Origin: Orbilia blumenaviensis
Taxonomy: Eukaryota; Ascomycota; Orbiliomycetes; Orbiliales; Orbiliaceae
DNA length: 64,000 nucleotides
Direction: 5' to 3'
Assembly: GCA_036872755.1 (NCBI GenBank)
Contig: JAVHNS010000001.1
Location: 4,216,001 to 4,280,000, forward strand
This document shows positions 11,194 to 22,847 of this stretch, piece by piece. How positions within the stretch are numbered: the first letter of the stretch is position 1; each line of letters opens with the position of its first letter. The notes below the pieces were generated by a model. The model searched no databases, was not told the DNA's origin, and saw only the letters and a list, made by a program, of their open reading frames with translations. The translations under genes were made by a program, and so were the position numbers.

Positions 11194-12370
11194 ACCGATC
11201 ATTATTTTGTTGGAGTATTAATATTAATACGGTTTAGTTTTGAGTGCTGGATGGGGGCCGATAGAGAGCATTTTCATGGCGTTCGTTTAGGTTAGATACC
11301 AAATACTATTAGCACTTTGTCCTGAAATACTACGATACCATGGATATATTATTAAAGATTCAGTTCCCAGGAATTCGAATAGTTCATACTTTTACTTTGT
11401 AGTCTTTGCCTGCCCCCCTAAGCCTAAGCTGGCAGTCTTTTAATTTACAGTCTTTCGCTGTTAGTATTTTGGTAGCATCGGATATAATCATTCAGACACC
11501 AACAATTTTGATATTTGGATTGGCCAATCAAACCCGGTACTAAACTTAGGAACAATGCTATCAGATGAATTGCAGAGAAGGGTTATAATTATATCCAATC
11601 GAAGGACATTCAAAGCCACATGGCCAGGGATGGGAATAGTGTGGCGTAGACACCCCAAAAAGGGCAATTTTTTGATGGCAATTCGACGAACCCACTGTCT
11701 CCAACTCTAGCTCCACCATCACCAGTGGCCGCCAGAACCAATTCATCCTCCACGGACGCTCGATCCGGTCCCAACCACTGTCGTACACCCACCTACCGAC
11801 GCCTTTTGGGTACCAACATAGGCTCTTCCATCAATCAGGACGTTCGATTTCCCTTTCGTTTTCATCGTTCCAACGAAAGAATGGCGCCCTTGTTCCGACC
11901 CTGCGACATCCGAGTTGACTACCGTTCCGTTGTTTCTTCTTGATAATCCATTCAGTACCGCGTCTGCACAATCCCTTCGTTGCTCACGGCCATTCTTGCC
12001 TGTATTATCACCACTATCTTCGGCATCTGCGCGTACCGACCTTTTCGACCATACTTATAACCCCAATCTGGACGGAGTTAAAAGAGACTTTTCCGTGACG
12101 AAAAAAAAAAAAAAAAAAAAGACTTCGACCTCGTCACAAGCAAAGAGCGATCTCCTGCTTGATCTGAGCTAGCTATTTCTGGCTACATACATCCTTCGGC
12201 ACATCGCCTCGTATTAGATACCGAGATTGGGGCGTATACAATCCCGTGCAAGGGTTTCTGGGAGTCTCCAGCTTTTAGGATTACAAGGATCCAAATCATA
12301 TAGTTTCTCCGAATTCTACAGCTCGACCGCATCTCTACTACGGAATAAAACATCTTTTGTATCCATCAAA
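11194..12370. other. intergenic region and leader of the SUZ-domain gene
   Basis: No coding gene is supported over about 1.2 kb. It holds an A20 run at 12101-12120, C/T-rich stretches at 11930-12050, and short open frames without recognisable content. The last part is probably a long 5'UTR/promoter for the gene starting at 12371. Confidence 0.55.
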
Positions 12371-14150
12371 ATGGCAGCTATTGGCAGTAAGTCTGGGGGA
12401 GGTGTAGCAGATGCTTGGAATGATGATGATTGGGGAACTGGCCAGGTAGGAACTATCTCAGTGCAGGCACATCGGACGAACATAGCTAAATTATGACATG
12501 GTTTTGCAGAAACCGGCTACCTCCGAGTCTATAGCTAACCTCGAGGCAACGAAGAAATCCCCCGCACCATCGGCTGGCAATGTTCCTGTGATTCTCGCAA
12601 AGAAACCTGCCCCGAGTCCAAATCCGAGCTCTACCGAAGACCTTTCTACTCATATGCAGAACATGCAAATCTGGAATGCCGCTAACGAGGGAGGTTCCTT
12701 CGAAGTCGTAGCAGCGGCACCTCAGCCTGGGAAGACTTTGTATCGACCCGAACTCAAGATTTTGAAACGAGCAACAAATACCAACTCACCGGAACGTGAT
12801 CCTAACAAAGCTGGAAGTCGCACCCCAAAAAGTGATGCCGGGTCAGATGTGGAGGTGAAGAAGGAAACACCTCAGGAAAAGATGGAACGGGAAAGAAAAG
12901 AGAAAGAAGAACGTTATGCCAAGGCACGAGAGAGACTGTTTGGACCTGATAATTCTGGAAACGGGGCCGGAGATTCCATGGAGAAGAATCCTTCCTCAAA
13001 TGGCAAAAATAGTGGGACTGCCACTCCTTCTGGTGTTAAGATCGCTGGCCAGCAAAACAAGAATACCCCTTCACGTAAAACGTCACCATCTTCAAGACAG
13101 CGAAGAAGAGAGAGGGTAGATGACGACTTTGTTCCTCGGAGTGCTATGGTTGCTGGAACAGTCGAAAGTTTCCACTTGGACCAACAACTGCAAGCAGAGG
13201 CGCATATGAGAGCTGCTCATTTCCAGCCGAACGGGCCCCAACCCCCATTTATGGGCTATCAGCCCCAGTACACAAGCCCTCCTCCGGGCCCTGGCAATTT
13301 CAACTATAACAACCAGTCCGGGTTTCCACCGTTACCCCCAGCACAACAACCGCCTTTCAATGGTGGTCAGGGTGGAAACTTCCCACCCAGACAACCTCCA
13401 AATGCGGGAGGCCCGCCATGGAATAATAACTTTGCGTCGCCACCAATGCCGCTTCACCCACCCCCTCCTCCTCACCAATTCAATCAATTCCAGAACCAAG
13501 GTCAACTTCCATACCAGGCCCACCAGCACCAAATATCCCCGCCGGCCTTCCAACCTCCGTACTCGCCTCCTTTCCATCAGCAGGGAGGTCCTGTGAATAT
13601 GCCAAATCAGAACTTACCACAGCCGCCGCCAAATCTTTATGAACCAAATTATAGCCAGAAGCCAGGGCATCTGCAATTCTTCAACCAAAATACGCCCGGC
13701 GGGCCACAGGCGCAATTCCCTGTACGAGAACCCAAGGCGCCGGACGGCACAGGGCGTGGCGGATTTGGGTTTTCCGGACGTGGAGGTAGCCATACAGCAG
13801 GGCCTGGTGTTATGCCACACCCACCACCCCTTCCGCAAGGCAGGGGTTTCCCGAATCCTGTGTTTCCCGGGAATAACCAACAAAATCCACATGGCGCTCA
13901 AGTTGCTGGCTTCAATAGTCCTGCAGCCGCCGCCCCTTGGGGCGTCACTAGCCCGATTGGCACCCAGCAGCCTGGTCAGATTTGGGGTAATGTACCTAAC
14001 GGGAATAATATGAATAACGCACAGGCATACTCCGGGCAACAACCACTGATGGGATCCTCTTACTCTGGGCTTGGGCAGAACAATGTCTGGGGCAACCCTG
14101 GGACATGGAACACAGCTGGCGGACAAGGGCCTGGGAGGGGAAAACGATGA
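12371..14150 (+). CDS. SUZ-domain RNA-binding protein with long Pro/Gly/Asn/Gln-rich tail
   Basis: The exons are 12371..12445 and 12510..14150, giving 571 aa. The 64-nt intron follows codon 25 in phase 0. At about residues 104-170 the protein carries RPELKILKR, then a basic/charged stretch ending KEERYAKARERLFG. This is the SUZ signature found in RNA-binding proteins such as SZRD1 and R3H-SUZ proteins. The short acidic start (AWNDDDWGTG) resembles SZRD1-type N-termini. From about residue 235 the chain is low-complexity and presumably disordered, with Pro, Gln, Asn and Gly repeats, some RGG-like (GRGGFGFSGRGG). By family it probably binds RNA in the cytoplasm. The tail suggests entry into RNP granules, which is inference. 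The target is unknown. Confidence 0.8.
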
Positions 14151-14856
14151 AACGACTTCTCGCTGCATTCTGTTATGCCTCGTGGGTTTCAAGGCGCAGA
14201 AACGGAGTTGTTTGGATGGTAGGGTCTGACTTATCTTTTGCTTCGATGTTGAGTGCTGGTACTTCTCTTACTTCCTTTTGATTTTATGGCATGCTGACTC
14301 CTGGTATTTTTTACGGTGTCTACTGATTTATATTTATTTACTTGTAGCGTACGGGCTACTCTTCCATCATGATTTTATGTCGGTGACACGCCGTTGTCGT
14401 TTTTGTGTTAGTGACAGCCGGCGGCTCTTGCTCCCTGAAGCCATGCATGGCTATGCTTACTCGCATTGCATCCATTGTAGACAATTAGACTAGTTTCAAG
14501 ACAACAAAAATTCATTCGATGTCCTTTAGAGCGTGTCAATCTAATATAATTTAGATCTAAATTCCTACATATGCACTCTTGTCCTGGTTATGATACTGGA
14601 TCTTTTCTTCCTATGTTGCAGCTGAATGGTGTGTTATTGTCAACAGGTGTTTGACAAATATTCTTTGCCAAATTGGGAATATTCCTGTTCCTTGTCATTA
14701 AAACCCACTTCGGGCAGCAAAGCGAAAACCAGTAACATACACCTGAATCATTCCCACCTGTCACCCTTCGCGTCATCTAAAACCATCGCTGTAATCGCAG
14801 TACCTGAGTAGACACAAGTATCGCATACTATCCGGCCCGTCCCATATACAGACATA
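14151..14856. other. intergenic region (SUZ gene 3' end to PRP31 promoter)
   Basis: About 700 bp without a supported gene. Short frames here show no family resemblance. The final 100 bp, CA/CT rich, is the probable PRP31 leader. Confidence 0.5.
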
Positions 14857-16676
14857 ATGTCCTTGGCGGACGAGCTTCTGGCCGACTTCGACTATCAGTC
14901 CGACGGCGAGGAAGAGAAGGAAGTCGACGGTTTAAACACAACTTTAGATCTTTATGCCGACAAACTGAATGGCACCTCGAGTGCTGGCCGACATGGGATG
15001 GACATTGATGGGGACGAAGAAGACGATGAGGACGACGAGATGGCAGATGCAGGAGGGGGAGGAGGGGCCGGGGATGATGGCGAAGATGAGGCTCAAACGA
15101 AAGCGCGGATAGAAAAGATGCAGCTCGGTAAAGTGGACGACGTCAGGAGTATCGCGAAGCTGATGAAAGTCCTAGAGCCCGTCTTAGAGGTAGAGTTCAA
15201 CCTTATTCGTCCTAAGCAACTAAGTATTTGTGAAATAACTAATTAGTTCTCGAATAGAAAATCGCGTATTACCAATCCCAGCCAATGCCAACATCGATCA
15301 TCGGATCCGTTGAACAGAATCCGGAGTACCATCTTATCGTAGAATCCAATAAACACTCCGTGGAAATCGACTCCGAGATCATTCTCGTGCACAAGTTCAT
15401 CCGCGACCACTATTCGCCGAGATATCCTGAACTCGAAAACCTAGTCACCAATCCGTTAGACTACGCTAAAACCGTCGCTGTAATCAAGAATGATCTCCAT
15501 TTACAACCTATGCAGTCTCAGCTCCGCGCTGTATTGGATAGTGCTACTGTCATGGTGGTAACCGTGGAAGCTACGACCTCAAAAGGAAGACCACTCTCAG
15601 AGAAGGAAGTGGCAACCGTTGTTAGCGCTTGCGAGATGACAATGGCTCTCGACCGAGCAAAGCATACGATCATAAACTACGTTTCCTCGCGGATGACGCT
15701 GTTCGCACCGAATACATCCGCAATTATCGGCTCCACGACCGCTGCTCAGCTAATTGGCTTTGCAGGCGGGTTATCTGGGCTCGCGAAAATGCCAGCCTGT
15801 AACATTTCAGCTCTTGGAGTGAAACGTAGGGCTGCAGTTACCCTCGCATCTAATGTTGGCATCAGGCAGCAAGGATTCTTATACCACTCGCCAATCATCC
15901 GGCAAATCCCCAATGATTTAAAGGTTAAAGCCATGCGAATCGTTTCCAGCAAGATTGTCCTCGCTGTCCGAGTCGACTTTGCGCATGAGCATACGGACGG
16001 GTCAATGGGGAACACTCTCAAGCAGGATATTCTAGAACGATTGGATAAGCTCACAGAGCCACCTCCGAATAAGGGACCCAAAGCTTTACCAGCCCCAGAC
16101 GACAAACCAGCTCGAAAACGTGGTGGTAGGAGAGTGAGGAAGGCAAAGGAAGCAACTGCAATGACAGACCTCCGTAAACAGCAGAACAGGATGGTGTTCG
16201 GTGACGCCGAGAAGGAAGTTTCGTATGGAGACAGCACAAAGGGAATGGGCATGATCGGCATGCAAGATAGCGGAAAGATTAGAGCTACGAAGGTCGATCC
16301 CCGAACAAGAGCGAAGCTTAGCAAGAATAACCTCGGCTGGGGTACCCCAGCTGGTGGGAACCAGTCTGTTATAAACCCTTTCAAAAATACACCCGGTAGT
16401 ATGAGCTCGTTTGGTGCTCGCAGTACCGCCAGCGTTAGCGGCACGGCAAGTAGTTTGGCATTCACGCCGGTGCAAGGAATCGAACTTGTTGACCCGAAAG
16501 TCAAGTTGGAGATGGAGCGAAAGCGAAAGGCCGAGTCAGACAAATGGTTCCAGAGTGGAACCTTCACACAGGTTGGAGACCAGTCGAAATTTGGCAACAA
16601 GAGGGTCGACACCGGAGAAGGAAAGACGCCAGGGTTGATGTTGCCCCCACCAGCTCCTCTCAAGAAGAAGATATAA
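14857..16676 (+). CDS. PRP31: U4/U6 small nuclear ribonucleoprotein PRP31
   Basis: The exons are 14857..15189 and 15258..16676, giving 583 aa. PRP31 bridges U4 snRNP and U5 and is needed to build the U4/U6.U5 tri-snRNP. The N-terminal part is acidic (DIDGDEEDDEDDE). The junction reads VLEPVLE-KIAYYQSQP, continuous with the family. The NOSIC/Nop core follows: a VESNKHSVEID..ILVHKFIRDHYSPRYPELE helical region, then an APNTSAIIGSTTAAQLIGFAGGLSGLAKMPACN loop that binds 15.5K-U4 RNA. The C-terminal domain has RKRGGRRVRKAKE and the tri-snRNP-binding NRMVFGDAEKE segment. The 68-nt intron contains in-frame stops. Length matches fungal orthologues. Confidence 0.95.
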
Positions 16677-17246
16677 ACTTCTTTGCAAGACAGACTCTCA
16701 TATTCGTTGAAATTCCGACATGTTTCTGTTTTTCTCCCAAAAGGTCAGACATATCCTTCCAACCTTTGAACTAAAAGAAATTACGTACCACATTATCTGG
16801 CTGTTCTTTGTTAACAAAGTATTTCGACTGCAATGGAGAAGTAGCTTCGACGGGCGGTTGAACTTGCCATTCCGTCCTGCTTTCTGAATGCCTACGTCGG
16901 AGCGGAGTTATGGCGTTTTTGATGGCCGAGAACATGTACATTAGCCTTTGCAATATCATGCATTTAATCCATCCCTAAGTTTCCCTCGGCGGCTCTATAT
17001 CACCGTGATATACATATAACAGGAAGGCAGCTGGCCTCCACCAATGTGGTTTTATTGACGTCCTTCCACTAGTGCACCTCCTCAGCAAAATTCGTTCAAG
17101 TAGCACAACGACACGACTCCCTAGATACTCTTAGTTTCAGCTGGAACGCCACCGAATACTTGCGAGAAACTTCGAGGGGCTCTGAGCAAAGACTCTCTAG
17201 GAGTATATTTTCCGTATCACGTTAGTCCCTGAAAAAACCGAAGAAC
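16677..17246. other. intergenic region before the zinc-finger gene
   Basis: About 570 bp with no supported gene. It presumably carries the PRP31 3'UTR and the promoter of the C2H2 gene. No recognisable element was seen. Confidence 0.5.
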
Positions 17247-18278
17247 ATGCCGTGCTGCGGTTGCTTCCACCAGAACCAGCCCGTTGAAGCCCGCCGTCGA
17301 TCTCGTCGACACGGTTTTGCCGATAACGGCATACAACATTTACGTGACCATATCTGCCACGTTTGTGGAAATGCTTTCCACTCCGCCCTTGAAGTCGAGG
17401 AGCATTTCAAGATAGCCCATGGATATCCTTGCGGGACGTGTCAGAAGAAGTGCAGGTCTAGCGGAGGACTTAAGCTGGTAAGCTTCCAGATAAGTTGATT
17501 GACAAATTGGGTCTGAGAGCCAATTCAATAAACACCAAAGACTAAATACTGGCTCTAAATACTTCTAGCATCAGAAAATCCACCGATTCCCTGCTAACGA
17601 TTCTAGAAACGAAGAGGATATCGTGTATCGCTCCAGAGCCAGTCAGCCTCCACCTCGAAGATCCAGGCCACATCGACAAGATATCGAGGCCTACAACGAT
17701 GACGGTTCGATTGAGCCAAATACGCCAAACCTCCCCGCCCCAAGGGTATGCCATACTTGCACCCGGCCTTTCAGAAGGACGTCGGCATATCTCCGTCATC
17801 TTGAAAATTCACGATGCGGGCCAGGTAAAACTCGGATTTACGAAGTAATCCGTAAATTAGATACAAATAACCTTATCACGCCTCCAATAATAAGGTGAAT
17901 ATTTCCATATCAGTTAAAACCATACTGTATAGCTTCTCAATATTGACCTGTTGCGAAAACTATAGGCGTGAAAACCCATTCAAAAGGCTCTGGTTGTGTT
18001 TCTTGTGTCCCCAGGATCCTGGCTTTTAGACTAAGGCGGATATGGAGAGGCATGTGAGAGGGCATTCACAGCAGAACAGTTTACGATCCAATGAGCATCG
18101 CAGGCCTGCACTTGGAGGTGAGAGGTACTACGTCTGCAGGCGCTGCGGTAGAGAGTTCTCTGTCCTGAGCGGTCTTGTGCAGCATATCGAAAGTGAGGCA
18201 TGCAAGGAGAGCCGGAGATGGACGAACATCACTGGGGTCGAATGGGAAGATATGCTGGAGGCCATTGGGATAATCTAA
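17247..18278 (+). CDS. multi-C2H2 zinc-finger protein, in-frame stop inside the fourth finger
   Basis: The best exons are 17247..17477, 17569..17894 and 17966..18278, which sum to 290 codons. Finger 1 is HICHVCGNAFHS..HFKIAH. Finger 2 (CGTCQKKC..LKL-HQKIH) is split by intron 1, and splicing restores an exact C-x2-C-x12-H-x3-H spacing, strong support for the join. Finger 3 (CHTCTRPF..RHLENSRC) ends in Cys. Exon 3, in the only matching phase for donor GTGAAT, reads CFLCPQDPGF, then TAG at 18027-18029, then TKADMERHVRGH. The stop thus lies within a fourth finger. A fifth (CRRCGREF..HIESEAC) follows in the same frame. Either the chain ends near residue 206, or the gene is damaged. An alternative intron 17845..18029 would skip the stop and half a finger. 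Probable nucleic-acid binding protein; no target known. Confidence 0.6.
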
Positions 18279-18550
18279 ACTAATGTTCTGGGGGGTTATG
18301 TAGCCTCGAATTAGTGGCATTTTTTTTTTTTGGGAATAATGGGTATAGCTTTAAATGGGAAGGGCATGTTTGTACTGGTATTACTTGAATCAAAACACTG
18401 GTGTTCTGACCTGCCGCAGCTCAAAATTATCAAAAGAAACGATGTTATTCCCCATAGACTAAATTGAAAATGAAGAGTACCCGATATATGTCATAGAAAA
18501 CTACCAAAATTCTAGTAGAACGCCTGTGAGCTCACACAACATCTTCGCTC

Positions 18551-21500
18551 TTAGGGGACATCGAGATAATTTCCTCCGCCAGGGCTCCCACCCCTAGATG
18601 AAGCACTGATTGGGCTTAAAGTTCCCCGGCTACTACCGCCTGAAGGTAGCTCTAATCGCCTTGCGCTCTCGAACATAAAGCTCTTTTCTTCATCATTGCC
18701 GGGGCTCCTTAGCTCTACTAGCTCCAAGGCTTCCTTAAGCGTCTTCCCGCTATTGTCAAGCGCAGTAAGGAATCGAGCGAGTTCTTTGCAGAGATCCCAG
18801 TCTTCTTCTGCAACAGCTCTTGAGAATAGTCGCACCATGTCTTGTGAAGAGGAAGAAAGTTTTTCCATCGTATGAAGGATCAGTAGGTAGCCTCCAGCAG
18901 TCTTGAGCAAGCCACGGGATAGAGATTCCTCGAACAGCACTTGAGGCGAGCCTACAACAGAGAATAGATGTGACCACGAGGCCACTTCCGTCTTTCTTGT
19001 ACACTGCACAATCACGTTGAGATATTCCGGGAAATTGGACAGGAAGCGAACAACCAATGGAAGAACGGCAACTGGAGGGAGTGTGTAAGTAAAATGTGAT
19101 TCTCAATGGTAGCTTGTGGAAGTAATATGGAACTAACCTTCTTGTTCCGGCTGTGTATCGGCCTCATCGTCCAATACATCGTGCAGGAGTATTTCTAGTG
19201 CATGTTCAAAGTACGACACACCCTCGTATTGTCTTGCGAGACCGATAGCGGCTGCTTCGTTCCTATTTTGAAGATGATGACGAAGCAGATAATTAAAAAA
19301 TAGGTGTGTCTATTCAGTATGCCGTTAGCTAAGAACCGAATTCTAGGTGTGCGATATTGATACCTACCCTTGACCCAAGTCTAAAGAATGAGAAAGCAAC
19401 ATCTCGTCTCTCCACAATTTCGACTTCAACACCGCTGATGATACCTTTAGACAGTAGAATCGAAAGCGGATAGAAGTCAACAGGAACTTTTACGGCCGGT
19501 GGTAGCTCCTTCGACTCCACCGAACCAGCTAAAAGGTCCTTCACATCCATCCAGACTCGCAAATCTTGTCCTTCAAATACCCACAGCGAGTCGTTGAGGT
19601 CCTCTTCAGGGAACCCGTTTAGTTCCTCTGGTGGCAACATATATTGCCTTTGCGCAGCAGGAAGGTCTCTCATAAGCATGTAGTACTCGACGTTCTGGAA
19701 CAGCACCCTCATCTCATATTTCAGTTCCCCGCCCTCTGTCGTGGAAGGTTGCAATACTACCAGTTTGCCGTCAACCAAAAACAGGACTGTGGCCAATGCG
19801 ACATCTCGCGATGGGTCGCCTTCTCGTAGCTGTTCCTCTGGTAGGATCCAGCTTATAGACCGGACTCTTGCAGGAGCCCGGACAATTCCGTGGAATGTAA
19901 TTTGGCCAACTAACCTCAGCATCACCGTGTCCTTAGTCGTCGTAAAGATGAAGTGATACAATGCATTGTCGTGCGTATACGCCAATAGCCCGTCTTCACC
20001 AGTCAACGTTATCAGAACAACAGGACTCGGAAGTGTCTCCACGTGCAACATCAATGTATTATCGAGTTGTAACTCCCTAGAGTACAGCCTCAACTCGTAC
20101 ATGTCGTCAGATTCGACTGCGGCGACGAGGATATGATGGTACCAGCACATTCCACCCCGAACCACGAAATCGTTTTCCATTGAGTCGTTCACAAATGTTT
20201 TCCATCGGCCTGAGTGTATTGAATAATGGGCTAGCCCTCTCCGCCCCGCGATGGCCAGATACCTGCCATCGGGTGATATTGAAACTTGGCGGATTGGATA
20301 GTTATCAACGAGGTATGTAGGAGGGATTGGTACATGGTACCATAATGTCTGCTCCGTTGATAAAGTTTGGAGGTCCGATTGGTCATAGCCACGATACACT
20401 AATAGTTTTGTAGGGGTTTGAAGCACTGTCCTTGCAATATTTTGCTAACCTTGGTGTTAGTGCCGTGCAGCTCGAAAGAATATGATATTGGACTTACAGC
20501 GTTGAACATCCCAGTTACCGAACTTCGGGCGAGCTCTAGAATGTACACATTTTCACTTCTCCGTATTGTTTCGTCGGACATTCGTTTCCCGCTGACCAGA
20601 GCGATCTCCACTCCGCCAGGGAGCCATGCCCCATCAATGAGTCCATCGAGGTATGCATCGTTGAACCTTTCCTTCTCTACGTTATCCGCAGAAAACGTAC
20701 TTCCTATTAATTTTCCGTACGTTGTCCAGAGCGCCCACCCGCTCTCAAACCCCGCGAATAATGCATATCCGTCCGGTGACCATGCGAGAAATGTCAATTT
20801 TCCAGACGACCACTTTGATGCCGGAGGAATGATTGTATGTGACAACGGAATATTTCCGACGTAGTCTCGAGCATTGTATACATAAAGATTGCCACTATTA
20901 CAGGTTAGTACACCATGGACTACCTTAGCCTCGACATGGCAGCTACATACCCAGCCGTCGCAACAGCTATAAGCGAAAACCGTGCATTTATTGATGCCTT
21001 TGTTGCCATCAAATTCTCACTTTGTGGAGTGTGGAAACAGTATCCCTTGAACAAACGGCCGGTCGATTCCACCTCCTACGAAACCATTAGTCTTGAAGGT
21101 TAATAGACCTGTTCTATAGGTTAAGCTTACACTATATGGCAGCCTTTGGACGGCGTAAGCTCGTCCATCGCTAGTGACCCAAGTGCTTAAGTTCATGGGG
21201 CGATCGTGGATCATTTCGCCAATAGTGACTTTCTTGCCCTGTATCCAAGCCATCCTGCTAAGGAGCTCTGTGCTCGTTTGCTGCCCTGATGTAGCATCTG
21301 GGGTCCAGCGAATGCATTGAATAGCTGGAGGCCGTAATGTGGCTACTATTAATTCGTCGTCCCAGGCCAATGCTCTTGAGTATATGTTAGTAGCTATCTC
21401 TAAATTAGCACAAAGATGAGAGAAGCATACTTTGATATACCGGCATCGATTTTAATAACCATGCGGAATCGTATCAGATATTCCTTAATCCCACCCCCGT

Positions 21501-22299
21501 CTGTAGCGCCATTTAATACGTTCGAGTGGTTTCCCATGGCATTATGCACGTGTGATTTTGTCGGAAATGACGGACGGTAGACTTTACTCGAAGGGTCGGA
21601 TTGCAAGATATACGTTATCAGGTATCCCTCGGCCGTTTGAACCGCAAAGACCTGCGAATCCGGGCGAATCATGACATCGACATTCTGGCCGTAGAGTTTA
21701 AGAGACGACGCAGAACGTAGGACTTGGGCGACAACAGCGGTAGGCTAAAGGACATTGGCAACTTTGGTCAATCAACTTAGCTGGCCGGTATAATTTGAGG
21801 AAGCTAAAAAAAAGCTAACTCTGCGATTCAAGGTCAAAAGAGTCAGACTTACTCGTGTCTGCCAGATTACCAGCTCGGCAGAGCTTATTGTAGCAAAGAG
21901 CGAGCCACTACGGGATATCTTGATAGCTAGGACATCACGATTGGGGAGCTTGGATGGGTCCGCATGTCTTTCTTCCCAATCCTCGAGTGAAGACTTCTCA
22001 TATCTTTCAACCAATACTGCTTCTTCATCGGCCTCCTCAATTGACCCTTCTTCATTGCCCGTAGTATCATCTTTTGGTTCAAGGTCCGGTATTTCAGGAA
22101 CGGTTTCTAGGGGGTTCGGTGTATCGCCTACATATGGTTCACCGAAATCATCGTCCTGGCTGGGATTTGCCGGTGTACGAGGGGTGTTCGCAGAAAACGC
22201 GAGGGGAGACGCGGGGATTGTCTCTCTGGCGAAGTCATCGAGAGCATGCTGTGGCAGCTTGGAGGTGTACACCCTGGGAACGTTGAGCGGCCAGTACAT
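18551..22299 (-). CDS. RIC1: RIC1, subunit of the RIC1-RGP1 guanine nucleotide exchange factor for Ypt6/Rab6
   Basis: There are eight exons, in gene order 22299..21853, 21744..21431, 21374..21131, 21075..20951, 20894..20498, 20444..19368, 19309..19138 and 19071..18551, giving 1098 aa. Every junction is phase-consistent with GT..AG ends, and most have a CTAAC-type branch site. The start MYWPLNVPRVY is typical of fungal RIC1. An acidic insert (residues about 60-110) precedes a WD-like beta-propeller region (ISRSGSLFATISSAELVIWQT; KLTFLAWSPDGYALFAGFESGWALWTTYGK). A conserved helical C-terminal RIC1 domain follows (NYLLRHHLQ..EAAAIGLARQYEGVSYFEHALEILLHDVLDDEAD). With RGP1 it activates Ypt6 at the Golgi for endosome-to-Golgi transport. 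It ends in a Ser/Gly-rich tail. It is transcribed divergently from YIF1, another Golgi gene. Confidence 0.93.
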
Positions 22300-22847
22300 G
22301 GTTGCAACAATTGGCGATGCTGGTAGTAGCTGGGTATTTCGAGACGCCCAACCGGCCTATGAGGGCAACATTGCTCCCTCCTGCTCGAGGGACCTGTGAA
22401 ACTTTGGTGATTATGGTACAAATTGGGGACCAAGCAGGCAGCGGGTCCCAGGGCAGCAGAGGATGAGAAGTACGATGAGATGGATCGGACTGGGTTATAA
22501 TTAGATGAGGTTGGGCCCGTTGTAATGTCTTGTAATGTCCATACCACCCGCAATTACTAACTCCCCCAAGAGCATGTGTTGCCCCGTCCCAGCGGGCGCG
22601 CGTTCGAGACTGGCATTAACTCGAGACCACATCTCCACTCCACACCAACGTCATTGACATCCACGTCCAATATAATACCTTCCTCGCCTTCACATCCTTC
22701 CTGTTCTAGCTTCACAGGCATATCGTCCAGCAGCTAGACCGATTATAGCCTCACGCATATCCACCGCCTCCCGGTTCTCTCTGCTGGCCTTTTTTTCTTC
22801 CTTGCTCCAAGTGGTCTTTAGACCCCCCCCTTTGCTTTGAATGAAAG
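22300..22847. promoter_or_regulatory. divergent promoter region between RIC1 and YIF1
   Basis: This 548-bp region lies between the start codons of two oppositely oriented genes, both acting in Golgi traffic. It is C/T-rich on the YIF1 side (22670-22840). No specific factor site can be named with confidence. Confidence 0.5.

Noticed and set aside
13614..14192. 192-codon minus-strand open frame
   Set aside because: Antisense to the low-complexity tail of the SUZ-domain gene; no domain seen.
15746..16663. 305-codon minus-strand open frame
   Set aside because: It lies wholly opposite PRP31 exon 2 and follows its codon structure; an antisense shadow.
20425..20445. Very short intron at the RIC1 exon 5/6 junction
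   Set aside because: A 19-nt intron is implausible. Using the strong donor GTAAGT at 20497 and acceptor GTTAG before 20444 gives a normal 53-nt intron in phase.
21131..21374. Joining RIC1 exon 3 directly to the exon beginning at 20894
   Set aside because: Phases do not match. A further exon (20951..21075) coding KGYCFHTPQSENLMATKASINARFSLIAV restores both phase and family sequence.
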